Shown: positions 17,642-27,621 of the stretch, in pieces | How the letters are laid out: each line of letters begins with the position of its first letter | How positions within the stretch are numbered: the first letter of the stretch is position 1 | Assembly (NCBI GenBank): GCA_036676355.1 | Contig: JAKFDA010000055.1 | Location: 24,529-88,528, forward strand | DNA: 64,000 nt | Direction: 5' to 3' | Origin: ZC4RG42 sp036676355 | GTDB taxonomy: Bacteria > Pseudomonadota > Gammaproteobacteria > Burkholderiales > SG8-39 | Program-made: the position numbers and the translations under genes | Notes under the pieces: generated by a model | The model's input: the letters and a program-made list of their open reading frames with translations, nothing else | The model's database searches: none | What the model was told of the DNA's origin: nothing

Positions 17642-20600
17642 TTGGGACTGCTCGCGACTTCGCTCGCCACATGGCAGCTCTCGCGCAGCGAGTCGGAGAA
17701 GGATCGCGCACTTTTCCTCAATGCCGTCCAGCAGCGTCACGACAACATTCAGGATCGGATGACTACCCACCTTGCCATGCTGCAGGGTGTGGCGGGCTAT
17801 TTCACGGCAAGCCGGTATGTGGAGCGCGACGAGTTCAGGGCCTATGCCGAAGCCCTTGAACTGGAACGCAGACATCCCGGTGTGCTGGGAATCGGCTATT
17901 CGCGCCGATTTAAGCCTCAGGAGCGCGCGGCCGTCGAGAGTGAAATGCGTCAGCAGGGGTTTGCGGATTTCAAAATCTGGCCCGATGCGCTGCGCACCGA
18001 ATACCACACCATTGTGTATCTTGAACCGCTGAACGAGCGCAACCGGGTCGCTATCGGCTACGACATGCATACCGATCAAGAGCGCGCCGCGGCGATGGAT
18101 CACGCCCGGGATACCGGCGAGCCGATTGCAACCGGGCCAGTCACGCTGGTGCAGGAGATCGATGAGCATAAACAGCCCGGATTTTTGATTTATATGCCGG
18201 TCTACGGCAACAGCAACGGCCCGCCGGATAGCTTGGCCGGACGAAGGGCGAATCTCATGGGTTTCGCCCATAGCGCGATGCGCGCGGGTGATTTCTTCGA
18301 AGTCATCTACGGTACCGAAAAAGATCCGCTGGTCGGCTTCGCGATCTATGACGGCGCTGAGGCCGATCCAAGTAATCTGCTGTACGACTCGTTGCGGCGG
18401 GTCGACAACTATCAATCACGGTTTACCACTACGGAAGTTTTCGACATCGCCGGCAGGCGCTGGACCATCGAATACCATTCATTGCCCGCGTTCGAGGTGG
18501 TGTCCAGGGGGGAACTCGTGCCTGCGGTGCTGGCGGCAGGCCTGCTCCTGAGTCTGGTGTTGGCCGTGCTGAGTCTCATGCAGGCGCGGGCCCAGGCCGC
18601 ACGACGCGCCAGTTCCCGAGCGTTGCAGAATTATCGCGAGGCGACGCGTCGGGACGAAAAACTTTATCGGCTCGCGGTCGAGCAGGTGAAGGACTACGCC
18701 ATATTTCTGGTTTCGCCGGCAGGCGCGATGGCGTCATGGAACGACGGCGTAGGGAAGATGTTCGGTTGGCGCGAAGCGGAATTCGTCGGCCAGCCGATCG
18801 AGGTGATCTTTCCGGAAGAAGACCGAGCCGGCGCGGAGCTTGAGTTACGTACCGCGCGCGAACGGCAGGTCGCCGCCAACGACGGCTGGCAGTTGCGCAA
18901 GGACGGCACGCGTTTCTGGGCCAGTGGCACCACCGATGCACTGTATGACGAGCAGGGTCGTTTCGTCGGCTATCTCAAAGTCATGCGCGATCTCACCGAA
19001 AGCCGCGCGCATCAGGAGATCATCGCCGCGCACGAACAGCAGCTGCGGCTCATTACCGACGCATTGCCGGTGCTCATTGCATATATCGATGCGCAACAGC
19101 GTTACCGTTTCAACAACCGCACCTACGAACAATGGTTCGGCGTGTCGCCGCAATCGCTGCATGGCAGTACGGTGCGCGATTTGCTCGGCGCCGAGATGTA
19201 CGAGCGCATACGGCCCTACATCGAACGTGCCTTGGCCGGTGAACAGGTGCAGTACACGATGCGGATCACGCTGAACGGCATTGCGCGCGATGTGTCGATT
19301 ACGTACTCGCCCGATCGCGCACAAGATGGCCGCGTCGTCGGCTTCGCCTCGATGATGGAGGACATCAGCGCACGCATGCGATCGGAAGCGCGTGCGCAGA
19401 CCATTCTCGAGAGCATTACCGACGCATTCTATGCACTGGATCGCGAATGGCGCTTTACTTACGCCAATCGCTTGGCAATCGATTATCTGGGCTCTTCGGG
19501 TGACGCACTGCTCGGTCGTTCCGTCTGGGAGTTGTTTCCACAACTTCGCGGCACGGTGCTGGAGGCGCAGTACAGGCGCGCAGTTCGCGATCACGTGGCG
19601 GTAAGCTTCCTCTGGTGCTCGACCCTGCACCTCGAAAGCGAACGCTGGGTGGAGGTGCGGGCTTATCCTTCGGAGGACGGACTCGGAGTTTACTTCCACG
19701 ACGTTACCGAACAGAAGCGCACGGAGGACGAGAACGCACGGCATGCGCGAACGCTGCAATTCATCGTCGAGCTGAATCGGGTCACGACCCCACTTAGCGA
19801 TGCAGAAGAAATCACCGCCGCCGCGGCAGCGTTGCTTGGCAGATATATGGGCGTCGATCGTTGCGCCTACGCCGAAATCGATGTGGATGAAAAGGGGTTC
19901 GCGATAACGGGTGACTACACGCGCGACGTTGCCAGTATTGTCGGGCGTTACTCGCTAAAGCAGTTCGACACCGACCTGGTGAAGTCGCTCCGCGCCGGCG
20001 AGGCATACGTCCAGGAGGACATCGATATGCTCCCCGCGGAATCGGAGGGCATCGAGACGTTCCGACAAATGGATATCAGGGCGCTGGTCTGCGTACCGCT
20101 GCATAAGGCCGATCGCCTGGTTGCGGCGATGGCGGTCCATCAGGCGACGCCGCGACGCTGGACCGATGAAGAAATCAATCTCGTGCGCCTTGTCGCTGCG
20201 CGCTGCTGGGAAGCGATTGAGCGCGCGCGCGTGGCGCGTAATCTGCGCGAAAGCGAAGAACGTTTCCGCCAGATGGCGAACAGCATGCCGCAACTGGCGT
20301 GGATGGCGTGGCCCGATGGGCGTGTCTACTGGTACAACCAGCGCTGGTACGACTACACCGGCACGACGTTCGAGCAAATGGACGGCGAAGGCGGGTGGCA
20401 ACTCGTCCACCATCCCGATACGTGGCGGGATGTCTACGATCGCTATCACCGTGCCATCGCGACCGGCGAGCCTTTTGAAATGATCTTCCCGCTCAAGGGC
20501 GCGGATGGACGCTATCGCGAGTTTCTCACCCGCGCCGAAGCGTTACGCGACGCGTCGGGTCACATCGTGTGGTGGTTCGGCACCAACACCGACGTAAGCG

Positions 20601-22225
20601 CCGAGCGCGAAGCGGAAGCGCGTTTTCGCGCCGTGGTCGAGACCACGCCGGAGTTCGTCAAAATCGTTGCGCCGGACGGCACGCTGGAATATGTCAATCA
20701 TGCGGGACTGAGCGTACTCGAGGTGGGACCGTCCGAGTCCGTGCTGGGCATGCACATGTGCGATCTGCTGGCACCTGAGTATTGCGCGGAGTGGGCGCGC
20801 AACCACGAGCGTGTCTGCCGCGGCGAACGCCTGGTCTGGCAATTCGAAACGGTCGGTCTGCATGGTGCGCGCCGCTGGATGGAAACGCACGCCGTGCCGA
20901 TCGCGATGACCGACGGACGCACCGGTCATCTCGGTGTCACGCGCGACATCGCCGAGGCCAAACGCATCGAGATCGAACGCGAGAACGTTCTGGCGGCGGA
21001 GCGCACCGCGCGCGAGGAAGCCGAGCGCGTCGTGCGCATGAAAGACGAGTTTCTCGCCACGCTCAGTCACGAACTGCGCACGCCCCTGAGCGCCATGCTG
21101 GGTTGGGCGCAATTGCTGCGTCGGCGATCCATGAGTGCGGCAGACACCGCAGCCGGTCTCGAGGCGATCGAGCGCAATGCTAAGGCGCAGCAAAAACTTA
21201 TCGACGATCTGCTCGACATGAGCCGAATCGTTTCCGGCAAGGTGCGCCTTGACATGCAGCGGGTCCGCCTGCCCGAGGTGGTCGATGCGGCGCTCGATGT
21301 GGTGCGGCCGATGGCCGAAGCAAAGCGGGTCGCATTGGTTCAGACCGTTGATCGTGGCGTGCCGGCATTGATCGGCGACCCCGGCCGTTTGCAGCAGATA
21401 TTGTGGAACCTGCTGATCAACGCGATCAAGTTCACTCCGGGCGGCGGCCGGGTCGAAGTGTCGTTGCGCCAACTCGATAGTCAGTTGGAACTGCGGGTGG
21501 CCGATAACGGGAGCGGCGTGCCGAAGGATTTCCTGCCGCACATATTCGATCGCTTCCGTCAGTTCGACAGTTCGACGACGCGCGCTCACGGCGGTCTGGG
21601 TCTCGGCCTGTCGATCGTGAAGAGCCTGGTCGAACTGCACGGCGGTACGGTCACCGCGCACAGCGAAGGAGAAGGCCGCGGCGCCACGTTTATCGTGACA
21701 CTGCCCATCGCTGCGGTCGAGCCCGTACGTATACGTGACGCGGCGGTCGACGGCGCGCCGGAACCCGCCATTGCGGAAATGGATGAGGAGGGGCTAACGC
21801 TCGAAGGCCTGAAGGTGCTGGTGGTGGACGATGAAGCGGACGCGCGTGCTTTGCTGTATCGCATCCTGAGCGAGTACGGCGCCGAGGTGCTAACCGCGTC
21901 GAATGCCGGCGATGCGCTGGAATGCCTGCTGCGCGAGCGTCCGACCGTCGTCGTCAGCGATATCGGCATGCCGCATACCGATGGTTACGCGTTGATCAGG
22001 CAAATACGGACTTTGCCGCCGGAATTCGGTGGGCGGACGCCGGCCATTGCGTTGACCGCTTTTGCGCGTGAGGAGGATCGCCGCCGTGCGCTCGTCGCGG
22101 GTTTCCAGCTGCATCTCGCCAAGCCGGTCGATCCGGAGGCGCTGGTATTGGCCTGCGCACGAATGGCGGAAGTGGTTGGAAATGCAGCCGAGAGCCGAGC
22201 GTTGAGAGTGGAAAGCGGCGAGTAA
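17642..22225 (+). CDS. Hybrid sensor histidine kinase (CHASE, five PAS, GAF, HisKA, HATPase, REC)
   Basis: At least 1527 aa. Order: TM1, periplasmic CHASE domain (~45-260), TM2 (~292-315), PAS domains near 340-455, 468-580 and 588-700, GAF 706-865, PAS 874-990 and 993-1110, HisKA with phospho-His1143 (SHELRTPL), HATPase_c ~1240-1355 (N, G1 DNGSGV, G2 GGLGLGLS) and a receiver whose phospho-acceptor is Asp1440 (VVSDIGMPHTDGY). 17642 is a TTG inside TM1. The open frame continues upstream to give LRRLEWIPLIVLLLGLL, so the true start is probably earlier; an in-frame CTG at 17573 follows GGAG (17562-17565) by 7 nt. The extracellular ligand is unknown. No separate output regulator is adjacent. Confidence 0.88.
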   Translation: MGLLATSLATWQLSRSESEKDRALFLNAVQQRHDNIQDRMTTHLAMLQGVAGYFTASRYVERDEFRAYAEALELERRHPGVLGIGYSRRFKPQERAAVESEMRQQGFADFKIWPDALRTEYHTIVYLEPLNERNRVAIGYDMHTDQERAAAMDHARDTGEPIATGPVTLVQEIDEHKQPGFLIYMPVYGNSNGPPDSLAGRRANLMGFAHSAMRAGDFFEVIYGTEKDPLVGFAIYDGAEADPSNLLYDSLRRVDNYQSRFTTTEVFDIAGRRWTIEYHSLPAFEVVSRGELVPAVLAAGLLLSLVLAVLSLMQARAQAARRASSRALQNYREATRRDEKLYRLAVEQVKDYAIFLVSPAGAMASWNDGVGKMFGWREAEFVGQPIEVIFPEEDRAGAELELRTARERQVAANDGWQLRKDGTRFWASGTTDALYDEQGRFVGYLKVMRDLTESRAHQEIIAAHEQQLRLITDALPVLIAYIDAQQRYRFNNRTYEQWFGVSPQSLHGSTVRDLLGAEMYERIRPYIERALAGEQVQYTMRITLNGIARDVSITYSPDRAQDGRVVGFASMMEDISARMRSEARAQTILESITDAFYALDREWRFTYANRLAIDYLGSSGDALLGRSVWELFPQLRGTVLEAQYRRAVRDHVAVSFLWCSTLHLESERWVEVRAYPSEDGLGVYFHDVTEQKRTEDENARHARTLQFIVELNRVTTPLSDAEEITAAAAALLGRYMGVDRCAYAEIDVDEKGFAITGDYTRDVASIVGRYSLKQFDTDLVKSLRAGEAYVQEDIDMLPAESEGIETFRQMDIRALVCVPLHKADRLVAAMAVHQATPRRWTDEEINLVRLVAARCWEAIERARVARNLRESEERFRQMANSMPQLAWMAWPDGRVYWYNQRWYDYTGTTFEQMDGEGGWQLVHHPDTWRDVYDRYHRAIATGEPFEMIFPLKGADGRYREFLTRAEALRDASGHIVWWFGTNTDVSAEREAEARFRAVVETTPEFVKIVAPDGTLEYVNHAGLSVLEVGPSESVLGMHMCDLLAPEYCAEWARNHERVCRGERLVWQFETVGLHGARRWMETHAVPIAMTDGRTGHLGVTRDIAEAKRIEIERENVLAAERTAREEAERVVRMKDEFLATLSHELRTPLSAMLGWAQLLRRRSMSAADTAAGLEAIERNAKAQQKLIDDLLDMSRIVSGKVRLDMQRVRLPEVVDAALDVVRPMAEAKRVALVQTVDRGVPALIGDPGRLQQILWNLLINAIKFTPGGGRVEVSLRQLDSQLELRVADNGSGVPKDFLPHIFDRFRQFDSSTTRAHGGLGLGLSIVKSLVELHGGTVTAHSEGEGRGATFIVTLPIAAVEPVRIRDAAVDGAPEPAIAEMDEEGLTLEGLKVLVVDDEADARALLYRILSEYGAEVLTASNAGDALECLLRERPTVVVSDIGMPHTDGYALIRQIRTLPPEFGGRTPAIALTAFAREEDRRRALVAGFQLHLAKPVDPEALVLACARMAEVVGNAAESRALRVESGE

Positions 22226-22375
22226 AGGCGGGTGGCCAAGGCCCCGGACCCGCGTGCGCGGGAGGGCGGCCGAAACCGCTGTCCTTTCCATCGTCATTCC
22301 CGACAAGCGGTGCAGCCGCGCTAATCGGGAGTCCGGGTTTTAGGCATTCGCCCTTCGCGCTCCGCTTCGACTGCG
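22226..22375. other. Intergenic gap with repeat fragment and GC hairpin
   Basis: The 150 bp between the convergent kinase and moeA hold a CCCGCGTGCGCGGG palindrome (around 22248-22261) and a GTCATTCCCGACAAGC...GGGAGTCCGGG stretch related to the 80-bp repeat at 50563-50722. No T-run follows the palindrome, so it is not a clear terminator. Confidence 0.45.
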
Positions 22376-23641
22376 TTAAATCACGCCTTCCATGATCTGT
22401 ACGCTCACCATGTCGCCCGGCTTCACGCTGCCGCGTTCGTGTTCAAGCACGATGAAGCAATTCGCTTCCGACATGGAACGCAACACCCCGGAGCCCTGCG
22501 CGCCGGTGACGCGCACCTGCCAGCGGTCCGCCTCGTCGCGTGACAGCACGCCACGCTGAAATTCGGTGCGCCCGGGGTTCTTCCTCAGTGCGGTGGTGCA
22601 GGGAACCTGCAGCAGGGGTGATTCGAAATTGCCGCCGCGGCCCGCCAGCTTGTACAGCGCGTCCCGAACGAACTGGTGGAAGGTCACCATCACCGATACC
22701 GGGTTGCCCGGCAGGCCGAAGAAATAAGCGCCGCCGATCTTACCGAAAGCCATCGGGCGGCCCGGCTTCATCGCAATTTTCCAGAACAGCACTTCACCGA
22801 GGCGGCCGAGCAGGTCACGCGTGTAATCGGCTTCGCCGACCGAAACGCCGCCGGAGGTAATCACTGCATCGGCATTGGCCGAGGCTTCCATGAACGCCGC
22901 TTCGAGGATGGCGGGATCGTCGCGCACGACGCCCATATCGAGAATCTCCACGCCCATGCGTTCGAGCATGCCGTAGATGGTGTAGCGATTGGAATCGTAG
23001 ACCTCGCCCTCTTTCAGCACCGAGCCGACGGAGGCGAGTTCGTCTCCGGTGGAGAAAAACGCCACGCGCAGGCGACGTCGCACGGTGACTTCGGCGAGAC
23101 CGAGCGAGGCCATCAGTCCCAGTTCCGCCGGCCGGATCAGATGACCGGCTTGCAGCACGGGTCTGCCGACCGCGAGATCCTCACCGGCGAGACGTTTGTT
23201 CTGCCCCGGTTTCTGGCCGGCCGGGATGATGACGGCATCGCCATCCCGGCGCACCACTTCCTGGATCACGACCGTATCGGTACCTTGCGGCATCACCGCG
23301 CCGGTCATGATGCGCACGCATTCGCCCTTCTTCACCGCGTCGACGAAGGCCCGCCCCGCATACGCAACGCCCACTTCGCGCAGGCGCGTATCGCCGTCGG
23401 TGTTCAGGTCGTCGCCGCGCACCGCCCAGCCGTCCATCGCCGAGTTGTCATGCGACGGCACGTCGATGGGCGAAATGATGTCTGTCGCAAGAATACGTCC
23501 CAAACTGGCTCGTACCGCCACGCGTTCCGTTCCTCCGATCGGTTCGAGACAGGCGTGAATCGCTTCACGCGCCTTCGGTACGGTGAGCGCGTCCGGATCG
23601 TAGTCGTCCATGCAGCTGATGATTTTTTTGATGTCGTTCAT
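22376..23641 (-). CDS. moeA: Molybdopterin molybdenumtransferase MoeA
   Basis: 421-aa MoeA. It inserts molybdate (or tungstate) into adenylated molybdopterin. Recognisable elements are SHDNSAMDGWAVR near the N-terminus, MTGAVMPQGTDTVV, the GDEL motif region FFSTGDELASVG, the MoaB-like TSGGVSVGEAD loop and GLPGNPVSVMVTF. Length matches the family (~410). It is the last gene of the leftward moaA-fdhD-mobA-moeA set, 34 bp after mobA. The set lies back to back with the formate dehydrogenase operon it serves. Confidence 0.95.
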   Translation of the reverse strand: MNDIKKIISCMDDYDPDALTVPKAREAIHACLEPIGGTERVAVRASLGRILATDIISPIDVPSHDNSAMDGWAVRGDDLNTDGDTRLREVGVAYAGRAFVDAVKKGECVRIMTGAVMPQGTDTVVIQEVVRRDGDAVIIPAGQKPGQNKRLAGEDLAVGRPVLQAGHLIRPAELGLMASLGLAEVTVRRRLRVAFFSTGDELASVGSVLKEGEVYDSNRYTIYGMLERMGVEILDMGVVRDDPAILEAAFMEASANADAVITSGGVSVGEADYTRDLLGRLGEVLFWKIAMKPGRPMAFGKIGGAYFFGLPGNPVSVMVTFHQFVRDALYKLAGRGGNFESPLLQVPCTTALRKNPGRTEFQRGVLSRDEADRWQVRVTGAQGSGVLRSMSEANCFIVLEHERGSVKPGDMVSVQIMEGVI

Positions 23642-23675
23642 GGCTCAGTCCAAACGTGTGAGCGGCGAATGCGTA

Positions 23676-24266
23676 TCAGGCACGGTCTTCGTGCTCACGC
23701 AATTCGTCGCGGGTATTGATGTTGCTGAAGGCGTCCGCTTCGTCGTCGAAGGACACTTCGACAACGTTGAGTGTCGCGTACCAAGCATCTATTTTGCGCC
23801 CGCCGCCTTGTAGAAAGGCTTCCAGGTGCGGCAGCACCGAGGTCCGCACCAGGGCGAATACGGGATGCGAGCGATCGCCGGTTTTGGCCACGGCCAGATC
23901 GGCATTCGCCGCCATCGCTGCCGCATGCAGTCGCGCCTGCAGATCGTTGGGCAGGAAAGGCGAATCACAGGGTACGGTGAGAATGAAGGGCCGCGTCGTG
24001 CTTTTCAGCCCCGCATGCAAGCCGGCAAGCGGACCGGCGAATCCGCCGATCTCGTCACCGACCACCGGATGGCCATAGCGCGCATAGATGTCGCGATGCT
24101 GATTGACGTTGAGGACGATGTCGGCCACTTGCGGCTGCAGACGTTCGAGCACCCATTCCACCATCGGCCGGTCGCGCAACAGTTGCAGGCCCTTGTCGAC
24201 GCCTCCCATGCGGCGGCCCTGGCCGCCCGCGAGAATCAAACCGGTCGTGTCCGTCATGCCAGTCAC
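23676..24266 (-). CDS. mobA: Molybdenum cofactor guanylyltransferase MobA
   Basis: 196-aa nucleotidyltransferase that adds GMP to Mo-molybdopterin to give the guanine dinucleotide form used by formate dehydrogenase-type enzymes. The signature LILAGGQGRRMGGVDKG is near the N-terminus; PCDSPFLP holds the metal-binding Asp. GTG 24266 overlaps the fdhD stop by 4 bp; ATG 24257 three codons later is the alternative. Its presence beside fdhD fits bis-MGD cofactor delivery. Confidence 0.94.
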   Translation of the reverse strand: MTGMTDTTGLILAGGQGRRMGGVDKGLQLLRDRPMVEWVLERLQPQVADIVLNVNQHRDIYARYGHPVVGDEIGGFAGPLAGLHAGLKSTTRPFILTVPCDSPFLPNDLQARLHAAAMAANADLAVAKTGDRSHPVFALVRTSVLPHLEAFLQGGGRKIDAWYATLNVVEVSFDDEADAFSNINTRDELREHEDRA

Positions 24267-25099
24267 GCGAGCATGGTCGGCATACTGGTCTTGACGAACC
24301 GATGCTGGCCGGTGAACAGCAGGTAGCGTTTGTTGTAAGCGCGACCGAACATGGTCATGCGGACCTTGTTTGCAACTTCATAACCCATCTGCGTCAGGCC
24401 CGAGCGCGAAACCAGAAAGGGGATGCGCATCTGCGCGGCCTTGATCACCATTTCCGAAGTCAGACGGCCGGTGGTGTAGAAGATCTTGTCCGATCCGTCG
24501 ATGTCGTCGAGCCACATCTGCCCGGCGATCGCATCGACCGCGTTATGACGACCGACGTCTTCCACGAAAGTGATGACGTCGCTGGCGCCATCCTCGTTGC
24601 TCAGCAATGCACAACCATGCACAGCGCCCGCGGCCTTGTATACCGTCTCGCGCTTGCGCACTGCGTCCATCGCGGCCCATAGCGTGTCTTCGCGCAACGT
24701 GACGTCGTCGCGCAAGTTGATCGTATCGATCTCGTCCATCAGATCGCCGAACACGGTGCCCTGACCGCAGCCGGTGGTGACGGTGCGTTTTTCCATCCTG
24801 CCGTCGAGATCGGCGACACCATGACGCGTCGTGATCGCCACCGAATCGGTTTCCCAGTCGACCTGTACGGCGGCGATTTCGTCGATGGAGCGCACCAGTC
24901 TCTGATTGCGCAGATAACCGATCGCGAGCGCTTCGGGCGCCTGCCCGAGCGTCATCAGCGTCAGGATTTCGCGTTTATCGAGATATAGCGTCAGAGGATT
25001 TTCGCCGGCGATCGACGTCGGCATCACTTCGCCCAATTCGTTGGTCGATTCGACGTCGAAAGTCAGCGGGCGGGTGGCGTGGGTGATTTCGGGTTTCAC
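24263..25099 (-). CDS. fdhD: Formate dehydrogenase accessory sulfurtransferase FdhD
   Basis: 278-aa FdhD. It moves sulfur from IscS to the bis-MGD cofactor to form the terminal sulfido ligand, without which formate dehydrogenase is inactive. Family segments: ENPLTLYLDKREILTLM, FVEDVGRHNAVD, FYTTGRLTSEMVIKAAQ and VSRSGLT. In the cysteine loop only one Cys is seen (TTGCGQGTVFG), whereas E. coli has CxxC; a single conserved Cys is common in the family. GTG start at 25099 has AGGAG (minus strand, 25111-25115) upstream. It overlaps mobA. Confidence 0.95.
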   Translation of the reverse strand: MKPEITHATRPLTFDVESTNELGEVMPTSIAGENPLTLYLDKREILTLMTLGQAPEALAIGYLRNQRLVRSIDEIAAVQVDWETDSVAITTRHGVADLDGRMEKRTVTTGCGQGTVFGDLMDEIDTINLRDDVTLREDTLWAAMDAVRKRETVYKAAGAVHGCALLSNEDGASDVITFVEDVGRHNAVDAIAGQMWLDDIDGSDKIFYTTGRLTSEMVIKAAQMRIPFLVSRSGLTQMGYEVANKVRMTMFGRAYNKRYLLFTGQHRFVKTSMPTMLA

Positions 25100-25267
25100 G
25101 GCTGATGTTGCTCCTGGAAAGCGTTTGTGTGATCTACCGAGGCTTCGGCTGGTGTTTTACAGCCGAGGGCATCGCGAGTTCAGACCGCTTGGGCCTTGTC
25201 CCGCTTTGTCCTCGCTCGTACAGCTTCGCGCACTCGCGACCATACGACGCAGTTAATACCGCTTCTA

Positions 25268-26356
25268 CTAACCACCGATGTACGACATTTCCACTTTCGC
25301 CATGTGCGCGGTTTCGGTGGTGCGAATTTCGGAATAGCGATCCTCGCGCGCACGCCATACGCTGGCGATCGCAGTGGAAATCTCGCTGTCCGTCGCGCCA
25401 TCGCGCAGCAGAGCGCGAAAATCGTAGCCCGCGTTGGCGAACAGGCAGGTGTAGAGCTTGCCCTCGGTGGACAGTCGCGCCCGCGTGCAAGTGCTGCAGA
25501 ACGCCTGCGTGACCGAAGAGATGACGCCGATTTCGCCGACGCCGTCGCGATAGCGCCAGCGCTGTGCGACTTCGCCGGGGTAATTCGGATCAATCGGCTC
25601 CAGCGGCATTTCGGCACTGATGCGACGTACGACTTCGGCGGACGGGATGACGTCATCCATGCGCCAGCCGTTGGTCGCTCCGACATCCATGAACTCGATG
25701 AAGCGCAGGATATGGCCACTGCCCTTGAAGTGACGCGCCATATCGACGATGGAATGGTCGTTTACGCCGCGCTTCACCACCATGTTGACCTTGAGCGGAC
25801 GCAGCCCGGCCGCCGCCGCGGCGTCGATGCCCTCCAGCACTTTGGCCACCGGAAACTCGACATCGTTCATCGACTGGAATACCGCGTCGTCGAGCGAATC
25901 GAGGCTTACCGTCACGCGGTTCAGTCCGGCATCCCTGAGGGATTGCGCCTTGCGCGCGAGCAACGAACCGTTGGTGGTCAGCGTGAGCTCGAGGCCGCCG
26001 ATGTTGGCCAGCATCTCGATCAGCCGCTCGATGTTCCGGCGCAACAGCGGCTCGCCGCCCGTGAGGCGGATTTTCTCCACGCCGCGTTCCTTGAACAGGC
26101 GCGCCAACCGGGCGATCTCTTCGAAGCTCAGCAGCGCCGACTGCGCGAGAAACCGGTAGTCGTTGCCGAACACATCCTTCGGCATACAGTAAGTGCAGCG
26201 GAAGTTGCAGCGGTCCGTCACCGAGATGCGCAGGTCGTGCAGGCGTCGCGCGCGGGTGTCGAGCAGCGGCGCGTCCGGCGCGCGCACGTCCGACCCTGCC
26301 GCCGGAATGGCTTTGTCGCGTCGACTGTCAAAGATCGGAATGATGTGATTGCTCAT
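25268..26356 (-). CDS. moaA: GTP 3',8-cyclase MoaA
   Basis: 362-aa radical SAM enzyme for the first step of molybdopterin synthesis. The SAM cluster motif CNFRCTYC is near residue 50, the C-terminal cluster is FCSTCTRAR...LYTCLF, and the protein ends in the conserved Gly-Gly (SYIGG) needed for activity. An N-terminal extension of about 35 residues precedes the usual start of the domain. It faces the formate dehydrogenase operon; only 69 bp separate its start from the DUF3305 gene, so the two units share a promoter region. fdhD follows 168 bp downstream on the same strand. Confidence 0.95.
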   Translation of the reverse strand: MSNHIIPIFDSRRDKAIPAAGSDVRAPDAPLLDTRARRLHDLRISVTDRCNFRCTYCMPKDVFGNDYRFLAQSALLSFEEIARLARLFKERGVEKIRLTGGEPLLRRNIERLIEMLANIGGLELTLTTNGSLLARKAQSLRDAGLNRVTVSLDSLDDAVFQSMNDVEFPVAKVLEGIDAAAAAGLRPLKVNMVVKRGVNDHSIVDMARHFKGSGHILRFIEFMDVGATNGWRMDDVIPSAEVVRRISAEMPLEPIDPNYPGEVAQRWRYRDGVGEIGVISSVTQAFCSTCTRARLSTEGKLYTCLFANAGYDFRALLRDGATDSEISTAIASVWRAREDRYSEIRTTETAHMAKVEMSYIGG

Positions 26357-26425
26357 AAGATGCAACTTGCCTCATGTCGGCAGCTCGGGGCATGATGGCC
26401 CCAGTCGCTATTCTAAGTCAGGGTG

Positions 26426-26893
26426 ATGAGCGAGACGAGCTTCAGGTTGGGCGTGGTGATGGAACGTCGTGCGCTGGCCGATCGCTGGCAGACCATCCAG
26501 TGGATGCCGATCGGGATCGCGCTTGACGCCGACGCGCCCGAGCCGCCGCAATTGCTCTATAAGGATGCGGTGTGCGAGCGCTGGTTGCACTCGGGGTTCG
26601 AGGTGCGCTTGTATAACGACGAGGCGCAGGGCTATTTTCTCAACTGCAGCGCCGCCGAGCCGGTATTGTTTGTCTCCTGGCGCATGGAAGACGACATGGC
26701 GGTGCCCTGGTTTGTGACGGCCAGTTATAACGAGGCGTCGCGCATGCTTGATTCGAACGAGAGCGTCGAGGGCGTGCGCATGCCACATGAATTGTTGCGC
26801 GAGGTTTCGGCCTACGTGACCCAGCATTACAAACCCGAGCCGAAAAGGCGCTCGAAACCGCCCTCATTCAAGGGAGCGCATCGAGACGAATGA
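26426..26893 (+). CDS. DUF3305 domain-containing protein (formate dehydrogenase cluster)
   Basis: 155-aa soluble protein: RRALADRWQTIQWMPIGI, then VRLYNDEAQGYFLNCSA and a MPHELLREVSAYV helix. DUF3305 genes occur almost only next to DUF3306 and this type of formate dehydrogenase; the molecular role is not established. ATG 26426 is adjacent to an in-frame GTG at 26423. The stop overlaps the next start by 4 bp (ATGA), which ties its translation to the DUF3306 gene. It opens the formate dehydrogenase side of the divergent promoter region. Confidence 0.85.
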   Translation: MSETSFRLGVVMERRALADRWQTIQWMPIGIALDADAPEPPQLLYKDAVCERWLHSGFEVRLYNDEAQGYFLNCSAAEPVLFVSWRMEDDMAVPWFVTASYNEASRMLDSNESVEGVRMPHELLREVSAYVTQHYKPEPKRRSKPPSFKGAHRDE

Positions 26894-27558
26894 CAGCCGA
26901 CCGTTTTCTTTCGCGATGGATGCGCCGCAAGGCAGCCGCCCGCCAGGCCGAAGCGGTGCGGCCGACGGCGCCCGCCCCGGGACCGGCGAAAGGGGCCGAG
27001 GCGCCTCCGGCCGTGCCGGTCGCGCCGCCCGATTCCGCAGCGGCAACTCCGCGCGCGCCGCAACCGCCGATACAGACGGAACTGCCGACGCTGGACAGTT
27101 TGCAGGGTTTGGTTTCCGAGTATCGCGACTTCATGAACGTGGGCGTCGATCCGAACGTGCAGCGCGCGGCCTTGAAGAAATTGTTCGCCGACCCGCATTT
27201 CAACATCATGGACGGTCTGGATGTCTATATAGATGACTACGGCATTCCGGACCCGATCCCGCCGGCCATGCTTGCCAGCCTGAATCAGGCGCAAAGCTTG
27301 TTGTTCCGCGAGCCTGAAGTCGAATCTGTCGGTGCGCCGGAAACGGAACAGACGCCTGAGCCGGACACAATCGCGATGGTGGATGAGTCGGATGAGGTGG
27401 ATGAGGCGGTCGAGACGGATGACGCGGTCGAGCCGGCGACGCCGGCGGTGCAGTTCGAATCCGAGCCGGTCGTAGCCGATTCGAAAGGCGCGACTGTTCC
27501 GGCTAGCTTGGGAAAAGAGCTACTGCCGGAGAGTGGAGAGGGTGGGGCTGACCATTAG
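26890..27558 (+). CDS. DUF3306 domain-containing protein (formate dehydrogenase cluster)
   Basis: 222-aa protein with basic N-terminus (FLSRWMRRKAAARQAE), an Ala/Pro-rich linker, the DUF3306 core (LPTLDSLQGLVSEYRDFM...VQRAALKKLFADPHFNIMDGLDVYIDDYG) and an acidic C-terminal tail rich in Glu, Asp and Val. The core reads as a small helical protein-interaction module. It is translationally coupled to DUF3305. Function unknown; strict co-occurrence with the formate dehydrogenase operon suggests an assembly or maturation role. Confidence 0.85.
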   Translation: MTADRFLSRWMRRKAAARQAEAVRPTAPAPGPAKGAEAPPAVPVAPPDSAAATPRAPQPPIQTELPTLDSLQGLVSEYRDFMNVGVDPNVQRAALKKLFADPHFNIMDGLDVYIDDYGIPDPIPPAMLASLNQAQSLLFREPEVESVGAPETEQTPEPDTIAMVDESDEVDEAVETDDAVEPATPAVQFESEPVVADSKGATVPASLGKELLPESGEGGADH

Positions 27559-27621
27559 AACAGTGTCGGTTTTTGTGTTAGGCATTTGTCACCACGTTAC
27601 GACACTTAAAGCCGATTTCTC

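Noticed and set aside
27563..27605. GTGTCG...CGACAC inverted repeat upstream of the formate dehydrogenase promoter
   Set aside because: Arms of 6 bp separated by 31 bp are too weak to call an operator.
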